DNA of 64,000 bases from CAXBBB01 sp963815505 (GCA_963815505.1 CAWFGU010000022.1:248001-312000); one strand, 5' to 3'. Positions 29,217 to 37,892 are shown, counted from the first letter of the stretch. A program made the numbers and translations. The notes: a model not told the origin generated them from the sequence alone.

Positions 29217-31664
29217 ATGCGCGTATCCGCCCTCTTCCTCCTCAGCCTGTTCTGGGTGCTGCCCGCACACGCGCAAAACTGGGGCACCATCGTGGGCCAG
29301 GTCGTCGCCGACAGCGATGGCGAGACGATTCCAGGCGCGACGGTCCTCATCGAAGGCACCAACTACGGCACGGCCACGCTGCCCAACGGCACGTTCGAGA
29401 TGCGCGCTCCGGCCGGGCGCTACCGCATGCGCGTTTCGGCGATCGGTTACGTGACGCTCTTCGATAGCGTAACGGTTCGGCGCGACGAGCGGACGGCGTT
29501 TTCGGTTCGGCTGGCGTCGGCCGTCTTGGAAAACGACGGCGTGACGGTCCGAGCCGAGGCTACGGGTGCGGGCGTGTTCACCATCGACCCCAAGGACATC
29601 CAGAACATTCCCGGTCCGTTTCGGACGCCGTTCCACGCCATCCGCGTGCTGCCGGGCGTGGCGGGGAATAACGAACTGTCGAACCAGTTCTCGGTCCGCG
29701 GTGGTGGGCTGAACGAAAACCTGATCTTTCTCAACGGCTACGAAGTCTATCTGCCGTTTCGCCCGCGCCAGGGCGAGCAGGAAGGGCTGGGCATCCTCAA
29801 CCCCGACCTCACCGAGAGCCTGACCCTCTACACCGGCGGCTTCCCCGCGCGCTACGGCGGTCGGCTGTCGTCGGCGCTCGACGTGACTTACGCCCGGCCC
29901 ATTGACGAACCCATCGGCGGCTCGTTCACGCTCTCGACGCTCGACGTGGCCGGAATGCTGCGGGCGAGCGCGATGAACGGAAAGCTCGGCTGGATCGTCG
30001 GCGCGCGGCGGGCACAGGCGGCCAGTTTGTTCGGCGCGCAGGATCTGGACGGGCAGTTCGACCCCGAATACATCGACGTTCAGGGAGCGGCGGCCTACCA
30101 GATTGCGCCCGGCCACGAACTCGAGGCGACGGGCCTGTGGCTGCGGCACCGCTTCGACTTGACGCCGACCTCGCGGCTGACCTACAACGGTGTCATCAGC
30201 CTGGACCCGAGCCGTCCGTCTGACTTCCAGAGTGTGTTCTCGCGCTTCAATGGCAGCGAGGAGAGCGGCTACACGACGGCGTTTGGCGGCCTGCGCGTCA
30301 AGAACGCGCTGAGCGAAAAGGTTCAGGTCGAGCACGACGTCAGCTTGTTCGACACCGATGAGTTCGAGGAGCGCGACATCGTCGGCCAGGCGCGGCTGAG
30401 CCAGGTCGATCCCGGATCGGGCGAGGGGGTACCCATCGGCGACGGCGAGCAGGTCGACCAGGCGAACAACCGCATCCGCGTTACCAGCCTGACCGGACAG
30501 GGTCGCTACCGCGTGTTGGCCGGGCGCCACGCCGTCGAAGCCGGATGGATCGCCCGGCGCTTCCGCTTCGACGACCGCATCGACGAACTCGCCGAGCGCC
30601 GCGCCCTCGACCCCACTACCGGCGCGCCAGACACGCTCGTCCTGCGCGACATCGACGACGCGCTAACCGTCGACACCGATCAGATCGGCGGCTACATTCA
30701 GGACAGCTTCGGTTTGCTCCCCGGCGACCGGCTCGTCGCGACGGTCGGCCTGCGCGCCGATTACTTCGGCTTCACCGATGAACTGACACTCTCGCCCCGA
30801 CTATCGGCCCGCTACCAGCACACGCTCACGACTACCTACAACGCCGCCGTCGGTGTGTACCACCAGACACCCACGTATCAGGAACTGCGCGGGGAGCGGC
30901 AAGCCGTCGCGGGGCCGGACGGAACGCTCGTCAGTTCGCTCAACCGCGACTTGAAAAGCCAGCGCGCGATTCAGGTCGTCGTTGGTGGTGAGCGCTTTTT
31001 CGAGTCGCGGCGCCTCTACTTGCGCGCCGAGGGGTACTACAAAATGCTGTCGAACGTGATCTCGTATGACTTCAACAACAGCCAGGTGCGCTACGCCGGT
31101 GAGAACGACGCCGACGGCCGCATCTATGGTTTCGACGTGCAACTGCGCGGCGAGATGGTGCCCGGGCTCGAAAGCTGGTTCAACTACGGCTTTCTCGTCG
31201 CCGAAGAAGACATCAGGCCCGAGTTCGAGGACGGCTTCACGCGTGGAGTCCTCCGCCGCCCAACCGATCAGCGGCACACGTTCTCGCTCTTCGTCCAAGA
31301 CTACATCCCCGGCGACCAGAGTTGGAAGCTGCACACGCGCATCCTGTTCGGCAGCGGCTATCCGTTCACGCCGCTCAACCCCGGCCGCCAGATCGGCGAG
31401 ATCAGCTATCCGGTCTCGGCGGCGCGCAACAGCTTCAGCTACCCCGAATACCGCCGGATGGACTTGGGCGTGACCAAAGAGATCGTCTTCGGCAACCCCG
31501 ACGACCCAGCCTTCCGCATCGACGCGACAGCCGAGGTGCTCAACATCTTCGACATGGACAACGAAGTCGCAAGCACCTACGTCGCGACCGGCGACCGCTG
31601 GAAACGCGTCCCGACACGCCTGACGCCGCGCACCTACAACGTCCGCATGCGCGTCACGTTTTAG
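29217..31664 (+). CDS. TonB-dependent outer-membrane receptor with carboxypeptidase-like N-terminal domain
   Basis: An 815-residue protein. The signal peptide is 1-20 (ending AHAQ); a carboxypeptidase-regulatory-like beta domain at about 25-105 (GQVVADSDGETIPGATVLIE, NGTFEMRAPAGRYRMRVSAI); a plug near 120-230 (DIQNIPGPFRTPFHAIRVLP, FSVRGGGLNENLIFLNGYEV, FPARYGGRLSS); then a beta barrel ending in RMRVTF with the C-terminal Phe. These receptors import chelated metals, vitamins or sugars using the proton motive force via TonB. No SusD-like partner follows, which argues against a polysaccharide system. The ATG at 29217 is chosen for its signal peptide. A terminator hairpin lies 70 bp downstream. 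Confidence 0.93.
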   Translation: MRVSALFLLSLFWVLPAHAQNWGTIVGQVVADSDGETIPGATVLIEGTNYGTATLPNGTFEMRAPAGRYRMRVSAIGYVTLFDSVTVRRDERTAFSVRLASAVLENDGVTVRAEATGAGVFTIDPKDIQNIPGPFRTPFHAIRVLPGVAGNNELSNQFSVRGGGLNENLIFLNGYEVYLPFRPRQGEQEGLGILNPDLTESLTLYTGGFPARYGGRLSSALDVTYARPIDEPIGGSFTLSTLDVAGMLRASAMNGKLGWIVGARRAQAASLFGAQDLDGQFDPEYIDVQGAAAYQIAPGHELEATGLWLRHRFDLTPTSRLTYNGVISLDPSRPSDFQSVFSRFNGSEESGYTTAFGGLRVKNALSEKVQVEHDVSLFDTDEFEERDIVGQARLSQVDPGSGEGVPIGDGEQVDQANNRIRVTSLTGQGRYRVLAGRHAVEAGWIARRFRFDDRIDELAERRALDPTTGAPDTLVLRDIDDALTVDTDQIGGYIQDSFGLLPGDRLVATVGLRADYFGFTDELTLSPRLSARYQHTLTTTYNAAVGVYHQTPTYQELRGERQAVAGPDGTLVSSLNRDLKSQRAIQVVVGGERFFESRRLYLRAEGYYKMLSNVISYDFNNSQVRYAGENDADGRIYGFDVQLRGEMVPGLESWFNYGFLVAEEDIRPEFEDGFTRGVLRRPTDQRHTFSLFVQDYIPGDQSWKLHTRILFGSGYPFTPLNPGRQIGEISYPVSAARNSFSYPEYRRMDLGVTKEIVFGNPDDPAFRIDATAEVLNIFDMDNEVASTYVATGDRWKRVPTRLTPRTYNVRMRVTF

Positions 31665-31732
31665 GTAATAGCGCTCCCGACCAATCGAAAGGTAGGTCCG
31701 AGAGTTGCTTCGGCAGCCGTCAGACCCAAGCA

Positions 31733-31768
31733 AAACGCCCGGCATCTCGCGCGAGATTGCCGGGCGTT
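31733..31768. terminator. Bidirectional intrinsic terminator
   Basis: A long stem, aacgcccggc...gccgggcgtt with inner tctcgcgcgaga, stands between the convergent receptor gene and a small minus-strand gene. The minus strand continues with TTTT after the stem, and the plus strand with TTAC. Confidence 0.85.
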
Positions 31769-31786
31769 ACTGATAGGAGACCAGAC

Positions 31787-32200
31787 TCAGTCGTCGGTCG
31801 GAGCTTCTTCTCCGGCGGGGCGAACGTCCCAGGTGAGCATCTGCTCAATGTCGGCGCTGTCCTCGTCTTCTCCGTCGGCGGAGATGAACGTGTAGTCGCC
31901 GAGTTTGGCGCGCTGGGCGGCGGCGACGCGCGTCCACTTGGTGCCCGCGGCGTCCTCGAACTCGTCGGGGAACGGGCTCGCCAAGCGGTACGACGGGTGG
32001 TACTGGCGGTACTCCTTCTGCGCTTCGTAGAGGGCGTGGCGGCGAGCGCCCGCTTTGGTCTCGCTCTCGGCGGACACCTTGAACGGCGGAATGTTGATCT
32101 GCGCGCGCCAGTAGCCGTCCTCCATGTCGAGGTATTCGGGGCGCATCACCTCGAACTCTTCGGGGGATGGATAGGCGCTGCGTTCGGTGAATTCAGACAT
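31787..32200 (-). CDS. Hypothetical protein with acidic tail
   Basis: A 137-residue soluble protein that I do not recognise. The N-terminal two thirds look globular and rich in Tyr/Pro/Glu (AYPSPEEFEVMRPEYLDMED, YWRAQINIPPFKV, HALYEAQKEYRQYHPSYRL). The C-terminus is acidic (ADGEDEDSADIEQML, EEAPTDD). The start at 32200 (MSEFTERS) is favoured because the upstream frame is basic and low-complexity. It is divergent from the Asp-rich small protein across 176 bp. Confidence 0.72.
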   Translation of the reverse strand: MSEFTERSAYPSPEEFEVMRPEYLDMEDGYWRAQINIPPFKVSAESETKAGARRHALYEAQKEYRQYHPSYRLASPFPDEFEDAAGTKWTRVAAAQRAKLGDYTFISADGEDEDSADIEQMLTWDVRPAGEEAPTDD

Positions 32201-32376
32201 CGGAAAGAGGTGCGGTTGGAACGGAGCATAATACATCCGCCCGGACCGCGTGTTCGTTGGAATCGGACGCATTCGCCTCTCGCCCGAAGCGTATGCGCGA
32301 TTTGCTTGACCCTCGCGAAACCCGACAGCGCTACGGGGATGTAAACGCCACATGTCCCGTTTCAACCTCTCTGCTC

Positions 32377-32589
32377 ATGCTCGACGCTGACACCCAAGAC
32401 GACCTGCTCCTCGCGCCGCTCGCGCTCGATGATGAGGACGACTTCGACTTCGATGACGACACCGACATTGACGACGATGACTCCTTCGACGATGACGACG
32501 ACGAGTTGGATTTCGATGACGATGATCTCGACTTCGACGACGACGACGAGCTGGACCTCGATGACGATGACGACTTGAGTCTCGACTGA
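32377..32589 (+). CDS. Extremely Asp-rich small protein
   Basis: A 70-residue protein with 39 Asp, 3 Glu and no Lys, Arg or His. After an ordinary start (MLDADTQDDLLLAPLAL) it becomes a run of short units such as LDFDDDD and ELDLDDDDD. It would be disordered at neutral pH without a counter-ion; Ca2+ binding or nucleic-acid mimicry are possible but not shown. The unit lengths vary, and both gac and gat codons are used, so it is not a simple trinucleotide expansion. It is convergent with the lipoprotein gene 32 bp downstream. Translation is plausible but unproven. Confidence 0.6.
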   Translation: MLDADTQDDLLLAPLALDDEDDFDFDDDTDIDDDDSFDDDDDELDFDDDDLDFDDDDELDLDDDDDLSLD

Positions 32590-32621
32590 GCCCAATCGCA
32601 GACGACGCTGCGGCGGCCGGG

Positions 32622-33173
32622 TTAGTTCATCACGCAGGGCGATTCCTCGACGACGCGCGTGAACCGAATCGGCGCGTCGATGCGGGGTGCTTTGACCGCG
32701 AAGAACGGCTGCTGCGGCGCCGGTGCGGTCGTGCATTCCTCTCCCGGAACGAGCAGCACATACGTCGCCTCGACGCCGGACGAGTCCTGCTCTAGCGTGA
32801 CGAACCGGAGCGCGTGCCCGCCGAACGGAGCCTGTACTCCCGCGACGAGAATCATCGCCCCGCCGAGCGAGTCGCCTCTGAGTTGGGCGGGGCGCAGGAA
32901 CGAGAGGCTGTCCGACAGGCGCGCCCACTGCGCATCGGTTCGAGCGACCGTTTCCAGGTCCGACGCGCCCTCGTACGTGCCGAAGCCGACCCGTTGAAAC
33001 GGAATGGGCGTTGCCCCTTCGTCGGTGGTGAACACGGCGCCTTGCGGTGGTGCTTCGCACGCCGAAGCGCAAAGTCCCAGCATCGTCAGCAGGAGCGTGC
33101 GAAGGCGGCTCGAACGCGCGGCGAAGGTTGCGTGCCCTATCGGAAAGGCGTTTCGGGTGTCGGTAGTTTGCAT
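32622..33173 (-). CDS. Probable lipoprotein, PrcB-like C-terminal domain
   Basis: A 183-residue protein. The N-terminus (residues about 20-37, RLRTLLLTMLGLCASAC) looks like a lipoprotein signal with the lipobox near ASAC, so it is likely anchored in a membrane. The mature part fits loosely the PrcB C-terminal-type domain: a TDAQWARLSDSL helix, GAMILVAGVQAPFGGHALRF strands, VEATYVLLVPGEECTTAPAP and AVKAPRIDAPIRFTRV. Two late Cys (EEC, SPC) could pair. The start at 33173 (MQTTDTR) gives a normal-length n-region. It is divergent from the MarC gene. The function is unknown. Confidence 0.7.
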   Translation of the reverse strand: MQTTDTRNAFPIGHATFAARSSRLRTLLLTMLGLCASACEAPPQGAVFTTDEGATPIPFQRVGFGTYEGASDLETVARTDAQWARLSDSLSFLRPAQLRGDSLGGAMILVAGVQAPFGGHALRFVTLEQDSSGVEATYVLLVPGEECTTAPAPQQPFFAVKAPRIDAPIRFTRVVEESPCVMN

Positions 33174-33270
33174 CAGGAAGGCGCGAATCGGATAGAAAGA
33201 AGTAGTCCACGCGCAACGTCCGGCGATGAGCGCCGGTGCCCATTCTCCTCCTCGCCGATCGGTCGCGCCC

Positions 33271-33892
33271 GTGAACGCTTTCTTTACAGACACACTGGCA
33301 GCCTTTCTGCCGCTGTTCGTCGCCGTAAATATTTTGGGCATCCTGCCGCTGTTCATCAGCTTCAGCGAGGGCCTGACCGATCAGTCGCGCCGCCGCCTGG
33401 CCGTCAAGGCCGTTACGACGGCGTTCGTGGTGGCCGTCGCGATCCTGTTTACCGGCGAGATCATCTTCAATACACTGGGCATCACGGTCAACGACCTGCG
33501 CGTCGGTGGCGGGCTGATCCTGCTCGTGCTGTCGACGAGCGACCTGCTCTTCAGCGATCTCAAGCGCCGCTCACCCTGCCGACGACGACGTAGACGAGGA
33601 AGACCACGACATCGGCATCGTCCCGCTCGGCATCCCGCTCACCATCGGTCCGGCCGCCATCACCACGATCATCGTGTCGCAGCAGCAGTTCGGCTATGTC
33701 CCGACGCTGACGGCGCTGTTCGCCAACCTGGCGCTCGTGCTGGTCGCGTTTATCGGTGGGCCGGTCATCATGAGCTTCCTCGGGCGCAACGCGTCCAAGG
33801 CCATCGCCAAGATCGCGAGCCTGTTCCTGGCCGCCATTTCAGTCGCCATGATCCGGGGCGGCATCGTGGGTATGATCGCGGCGAACGGATGA
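33271..33892 (+). CDS. MarC family integral membrane protein (one frameshift)
   Basis: Two frames join near 33575 after removing one extra C, giving 206 residues, the usual MarC length. Features are the N-terminal helix FLPLFVAVNILGILPLFISF, the central helix with DLRVGGGLILLVLSTSDLLF, an acidic loop (DDDVDEEDHD), the signature IVPLGIPLTIGPAAITTIIV, and two final helices with VIMSFLGR and MIRGGIVGMI. MarC proteins are six-helix membrane proteins of unknown transport function. The probable start is GTG at 33271 (VNAFFTDT), matching the family N-terminus. The MarC frame stops at 33890-33892; a second frame runs on to 33939 and is not the gene. Confidence 0.85.
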
Positions 33893-33971
33893 TCGCGGCG
33901 AACGGGCTGATCGCTCGCATTTTGCCGCTACGTTCGTAGGTTCGGGGTCCGTTCTCGACGAGCCGATTGCA

Positions 33972-34892
33972 ATGGAAGACGCTGCCCCACCTCTCCCCGT
34001 TGCCTCGGTCGCGTTCGTCGGAGCCGGAGCGGCCGCAACCGTTCTCGCCCGTCGATGCGTCGACGTAGGACTGTCCGTAGACGCCGTCGCGAGCCGGACT
34101 ATGTCGTCAGCAGAGCGGCTGGCCGAGCGGGTCGATGCGCGTGCTACCGATTTGGCCGGAGCGATGCAGGCTGGAGCCGATGCCGTCGTGTTGTGCGTGC
34201 CGGACCGGGTGCTGTCCGAGGTCGCACGAGCCGCAGCTGCTCACGCGCGACGCAGCGGACTGGCAATCCATACGTCCGGAGCCTTGTCGGCAGGCGTTCT
34301 GGTGCCGCTTCGGCTCGCGGGGATGACACCTCTCGCTTTTCATCCAGCGCAAGCGCTGTCGCGTGACTCTAACCCAGCGATCTTGATTGGCGCGGCGGCA
34401 GGGCTAGACGGCGACGCACGAGCAGTCGCAACCGGTCGGAAGCTGGCCGAGCGGCTGGGTATGGTACCGATCGTCGTCGATTCAAGCCGCAAAGCCGTCT
34501 ATCACGCAGCCCTGAGCGTGGCGAGCAACTTCGCCGTCACGCTGTCCGCGCTATCGCACGAGTTGCTGCGCAAGGCAGGCGTCGATCAGCCTGGCGCCGT
34601 CATCGGTCCGCTGATGCGCGGAACGCTGGGCAACCTCGAAACGCAATCACCAGCCGATGCGCTTACGGGCCCCATCGTGCGCGGCGACGCGGCGACGATC
34701 GAGCAGCATCTGAGTGTGATCGCGCAGACAGCGGCTCACCTGCTTCCGGCCTATTGCGCGCTGGGCGTAGAGACGGTCCGCCTAGCCCACGCATCAGGCC
34801 GACTGAGCGCGCGCAACGCCGACGTACTGCTGAGCCTGCTCCACGCCGCCGTCGCATCTCCGCCCGACGACCGAGAGCGCCGCGCGGCGTAG
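33972..34892 (+). CDS. Rossmann-like and DUF2520 domain protein
   Basis: A 306-residue protein with an N-terminal NAD(P)-binding fold (VAFVGAGAAATVLARR at 12-27, ADAVVLCVPDRVL near 69) followed by the DUF2520 helical domain (FHPAQALS near 123, AVYHAALSVASNFAVTLSAL near 175, GPLMRGTLGNL). The layout is that of F420- or NADP-dependent oxidoreductase-like proteins found next to panB or panC in many bacteria, with no settled reaction. No pantothenate gene is adjacent here. It is convergent with the prohibitin-like gene, 6 bp apart. Confidence 0.88.
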   Translation: MEDAAPPLPVASVAFVGAGAAATVLARRCVDVGLSVDAVASRTMSSAERLAERVDARATDLAGAMQAGADAVVLCVPDRVLSEVARAAAAHARRSGLAIHTSGALSAGVLVPLRLAGMTPLAFHPAQALSRDSNPAILIGAAAGLDGDARAVATGRKLAERLGMVPIVVDSSRKAVYHAALSVASNFAVTLSALSHELLRKAGVDQPGAVIGPLMRGTLGNLETQSPADALTGPIVRGDAATIEQHLSVIAQTAAHLLPAYCALGVETVRLAHASGRLSARNADVLLSLLHAAVASPPDDRERRAA

Positions 34893-34898
34893 CCCAGC

Positions 34899-35729
34899 TT
34901 ACTGATCGCCCAAGATCACGGGGAGGCCATCTCCGCCCGCGCCGATGATAACAGTCTTGGCGTTGGGCGATTTGGCGAGTTCGATCGTAGCCTGGATGCC
35001 TTGGAATTTGAGGAAGTTGGGCGACAAGCTCTCGGCGATGATGCGGGCGCGGTCGGCGTCTCCTTGCGCTTCGACGCGCTTGCGGTTGGCCTCCTGCTCG
35101 GCCCGCTGGATCGACAGGCGCGCCTGCTCGACACGCTGCTCTTCTTCGAGCTTGTTTTCGATGGCCGCTCGGATCTGCTGCGGAAGCCGCACGTCGCGGA
35201 TTAGAACAGCTTCGACATCGACGTAGCCCTTCTCGACGGCGGTCGCGACGCGTTCGAGGACGTTGGTCTGCAGTTCGCCGCGACGGGTCGAGTAGAGTTC
35301 TTCGGGCGTGTATCGGCCGACGACTTCGCGGACGGCGCTGCGCAGTTCGGGTAACACCAGCTTCTCGGCGTAGTCACGTCCATAGTTCTTGTGCAGGCGC
35401 GGCAGGCTGTCGGCGTCGGGGCGCCAGCGGATCGAGATGTCCATGCCGATGGTCAGGCCATTGGAGGAGAGCGCGTCGAGTTGTTCGAGTTGCTCTTGCA
35501 CGCGCACGTCGTATTCGATCACCTGAATCCACGGTGCATGGATGTTGAGACCCTCGTCGTACACGTGGGTGAGGTCGGTACCGTTGCCGAGTTGGTTGAA
35601 GCGCACGCCCAACTCGCCCGAGTCGATAGACGTCGTCATGCAGCCGCCGCTACTGATCAGGATGAGGAAGAACGCGACGGCTATGCCGATTTGGACGCCG
35701 TTGCGGATGCTTGGATTGGACTGAGCCAT
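34899..35729 (-). CDS. Prohibitin/SPFH (Band 7) membrane protein
   Basis: A 276-residue protein. An N-terminal hydrophobic segment (about 11-30) is followed by a SPFH domain (about 33-210) with SIDSGELGVRFNQLGNG, EGLNIHAPWIQVIEYDVRVQ and YTPEELYSTRRGELQTNV. A coiled-coil follows (about 190-235, ENKLEEEQRVEQARLSIQRA). It resembles mitochondrial-type prohibitins, which form ring complexes that hold membrane proteases such as FtsH. SSGGC in the hydrophobic segment might be a lipobox, but family members are usually anchored by a helix. The ATG at 35729 (MAQSNPS) is chosen. Confidence 0.9.
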   Translation of the reverse strand: MAQSNPSIRNGVQIGIAVAFFLILISSGGCMTTSIDSGELGVRFNQLGNGTDLTHVYDEGLNIHAPWIQVIEYDVRVQEQLEQLDALSSNGLTIGMDISIRWRPDADSLPRLHKNYGRDYAEKLVLPELRSAVREVVGRYTPEELYSTRRGELQTNVLERVATAVEKGYVDVEAVLIRDVRLPQQIRAAIENKLEEEQRVEQARLSIQRAEQEANRKRVEAQGDADRARIIAESLSPNFLKFQGIQATIELAKSPNAKTVIIGAGGDGLPVILGDQ

Positions 35730-35811
35730 GAGAATCAAAGGGGTAAATGCTCTAGGCTCTACGCTCTCGTAACCGTTTAGTGGCAATCAGAAGCGGCATT
35801 CTGCACGCGGT

Positions 35812-37251
35812 TCAAGGCACGTCGATGGTCTGCTCAGCGACGATGATTTCGCCTCCGCGTGCGTACATCCGGTGATCGGGCGTCGAAAGGGCGACAGCGA
35901 TGCGGTGTGTCCCTCGGGGCAGGTCGAGATGATGCGTGCGCGCGTACATCCGCCCGACCTTCCTGCCGTCGACGTAGAGGTGGGCGTGGCCCTCGCCGGA
36001 CGCGACAGGCGACGTGTGAGCCATCGACCCGTCGTGCATATCGTGATCGCCAGAGGGAGCGGCGTCGCTAAACCGGAAGCCTTGGGCGTCGACGCGGACG
36101 AGGTAGCCGCCGTGCGGATCGGGCTGCACGTCTAGTTCGAGTGTCGGGACAGTCTCGCCATGGGGAATCTCGTATAGGTTCTGCGTCACCTCATCAGCGT
36201 GGGTCTCGTAGGCATTCCACGACAGCCAAGCATAGGGCACGATGAGCAGGGCGAAGAGGAGCGCGACGTTGACCCCGGCAAACGCCGTCCGCAGGCCCAG
36301 TCGCTTGTGGAACGTGTAGGGCGCTCGGTAGACGCGGCCTGGGCCTTCGATCACGAACACGATCAGCGCGGCGTGGATGAGGGTGTGGCCGATCACCTCG
36401 GTCTTGCCAAAGATGAGCGTCGTCGTGAAAAATACCAGCGTGATGACCAGAGCCAGTGGGCGTTGGAGCAGGCAGATGATGAGCAGGTAGCCCAGGCTGA
36501 ACTCGACGAACGCGGCCGACGTGAGAAAGAAGTCGATCGGCAGACCCAGCGCCAGTTGCGGATTCTGCTGCAAGACGTACTGCCCCCACTGCGGGTAGAT
36601 CAGCTTCTCGAGCGCGACCCAGCACAGCGAGAAGCCGACGGTTAGGTAGAGCGCCGGAAGCCCCAGCGCTCGAATCCGCTCGGTCCGACCACCGCTCGTC
36701 ACAAAGTAGAAGCCAACGCCCGCAAAAAAGACGTAGTCGAGCATGTGAAGCGGGCCGAATAGCGCGATACCGTAGACGTAGAGCGCCAACAGTCCGGCGC
36801 CCGCGATGGGCACGGTTCGGCCGAAGAGCAGCAGAACGGCCAGCGCGAACTGCGCCCAGCCTACCCACGCACCCGCCGCTTCCAACTCAGGGACGAAGAT
36901 GGCATCGCCCTGCCACGCGAGCAGCAGCGTCGCTCCGGCGCCGACGCGCAAGATCAGGCCGCTGCGGTCGCGGTAGCCCGCCAGCCAGCCGTCGAGCCGC
37001 TCGGACCAGCCCGCCGTCTCGATTCGCTGATCCACCCAGACCAAAGCGGCGATGACGACCATGCTCAGCACCAGCAGCGCCCACACAGTCGGCGTCAGCG
37101 CCTCGGTCAGCGTAAGCGGCCGGTCCGCGAAGCTGAACTCGCTGAACCACTTGACGTGTGCCCACGCCACAGCGGGAGCGACGAGCAAGGCCAGCGTCAG
37201 AAGCGCGAGCAGGCGCGGTGCAGAAAGGCGGGAAGGACGGAGAACAGTCAT
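35812..37251 (-). CDS. DoxX-like membrane protein with periplasmic C-terminal domain
   Basis: A 479-residue protein. A signal-like segment (ending WAHVKW) and about eight membrane helices occupy residues 1-375. The region near 105-240 resembles DoxX-family bundles (LRVGAGATLLLAWQ, YVFFAGVGFYF, SLCWVALEKLIYP). After the last helix there is a soluble domain with GEGHAHLYVDGRKVGRMYAR, a motif found in His-rich secreted domains of metal or redox proteins. A His/Met-rich stretch (GDHDMHDGSMAH) precedes it, which suggests copper binding. The fusion role is unknown. The ATG at 37251 (MTVLRPSRL) is chosen. Confidence 0.8.
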   Translation of the reverse strand: MTVLRPSRLSAPRLLALLTLALLVAPAVAWAHVKWFSEFSFADRPLTLTEALTPTVWALLVLSMVVIAALVWVDQRIETAGWSERLDGWLAGYRDRSGLILRVGAGATLLLAWQGDAIFVPELEAAGAWVGWAQFALAVLLLFGRTVPIAGAGLLALYVYGIALFGPLHMLDYVFFAGVGFYFVTSGGRTERIRALGLPALYLTVGFSLCWVALEKLIYPQWGQYVLQQNPQLALGLPIDFFLTSAAFVEFSLGYLLIICLLQRPLALVITLVFFTTTLIFGKTEVIGHTLIHAALIVFVIEGPGRVYRAPYTFHKRLGLRTAFAGVNVALLFALLIVPYAWLSWNAYETHADEVTQNLYEIPHGETVPTLELDVQPDPHGGYLVRVDAQGFRFSDAAPSGDHDMHDGSMAHTSPVASGEGHAHLYVDGRKVGRMYARTHHLDLPRGTHRIAVALSTPDHRMYARGGEIIVAEQTIDVP

Positions 37252-37418
37252 GGCGTCGCGAGAAAAGCCTGTCCCCAAGTGTACGCTCGGGCCGATACGG
37301 TCGGCGAGCGGCGAGGACGAACTGAACCGATTTTCGCCGATCCTACGACGCGGCTTCGCGCCACCTGCCACCGGTCTCCACATCCGGCACCCGTCGCGTC
37401 AGAGCGCGTTGCGGGGCT

Positions 37419-37823
37419 ATGGAAACCGATCTCGCCACGCCACTCTCCGACGCTCTGCTCTCTATCTCAGACGCCGAGTTATCCGGCCGCTGGAAACGGT
37501 TGCAGACGTGGATGGCCGAACGCTTCGGATTTGGTGCCGAGATCGGAGTCGAAGGGCTGCTGTTTCTGGCGGGCGTGCAGGAGAGCGGCAAAGGCTACGA
37601 CCCTGGTATGGAGAAGGAAGCCAAGCAGGCGACGATCATGGACGGTACCTACGCCGTTCTCGCTCACGCCGGACTGTACGAGCGCGCCGGAGTCGAAATC
37701 GACGGTCGCCCGATCTGGGCACGAATTGAGACGCCACCAGCCCTGTCGATCGGCGAGCAGGAGAAGCTGATTCGCTCGGCCCTAGTCGCCTACTTCACCG
37801 ATCTTATTGAGGCGCAGAAATAA
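37419..37823 (+). CDS. Conserved-looking hypothetical protein
   Basis: A 134-residue soluble protein, mostly helical, that I do not recognise. Visible segments are DAELSGRWKRLQTWMAERFG, GVEGLLFLAGVQESG, KEAKQATIMDGTYAVLAHAG and EQEKLIRSALVAYFTDLIEA. Balanced composition and strong codon bias support a real gene. It ends 15 bp before the operator-like palindrome upstream of tetR and reads in the same direction, so it may be upstream of the efflux operon by chance or by co-inheritance. Confidence 0.72.
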   Translation: METDLATPLSDALLSISDAELSGRWKRLQTWMAERFGFGAEIGVEGLLFLAGVQESGKGYDPGMEKEAKQATIMDGTYAVLAHAGLYERAGVEIDGRPIWARIETPPALSIGEQEKLIRSALVAYFTDLIEAQK

Positions 37824-37837
37824 AATTATGGTTTCTG

Positions 37838-37866
37838 TTGACACTGTGTCAGCAAGTGCGTAGTAT
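37838..37866 (+). promoter_or_regulatory. tetR promoter overlapped by a palindromic operator
   Basis: TTGACA (37838-37843), a 17-bp spacer and TAGTAT (37861-37866) form a good sigma70-type promoter. The palindrome TGACAC-T-GTGTCA (37839-37851) overlaps the -35 box. A similar palindrome lies before tolC, so TetR autoregulation is likely. Confidence 0.75.
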
Positions 37867-37892
37867 CTGGTCGTTCAGAAGATCCTGTTTCC

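Noticed and set aside
33890..33939. Extension of the MarC frame to 33939
   Set aside because: That frame is Arg/His-rich after the shift and loses the MarC signature; the gene ends at 33892.
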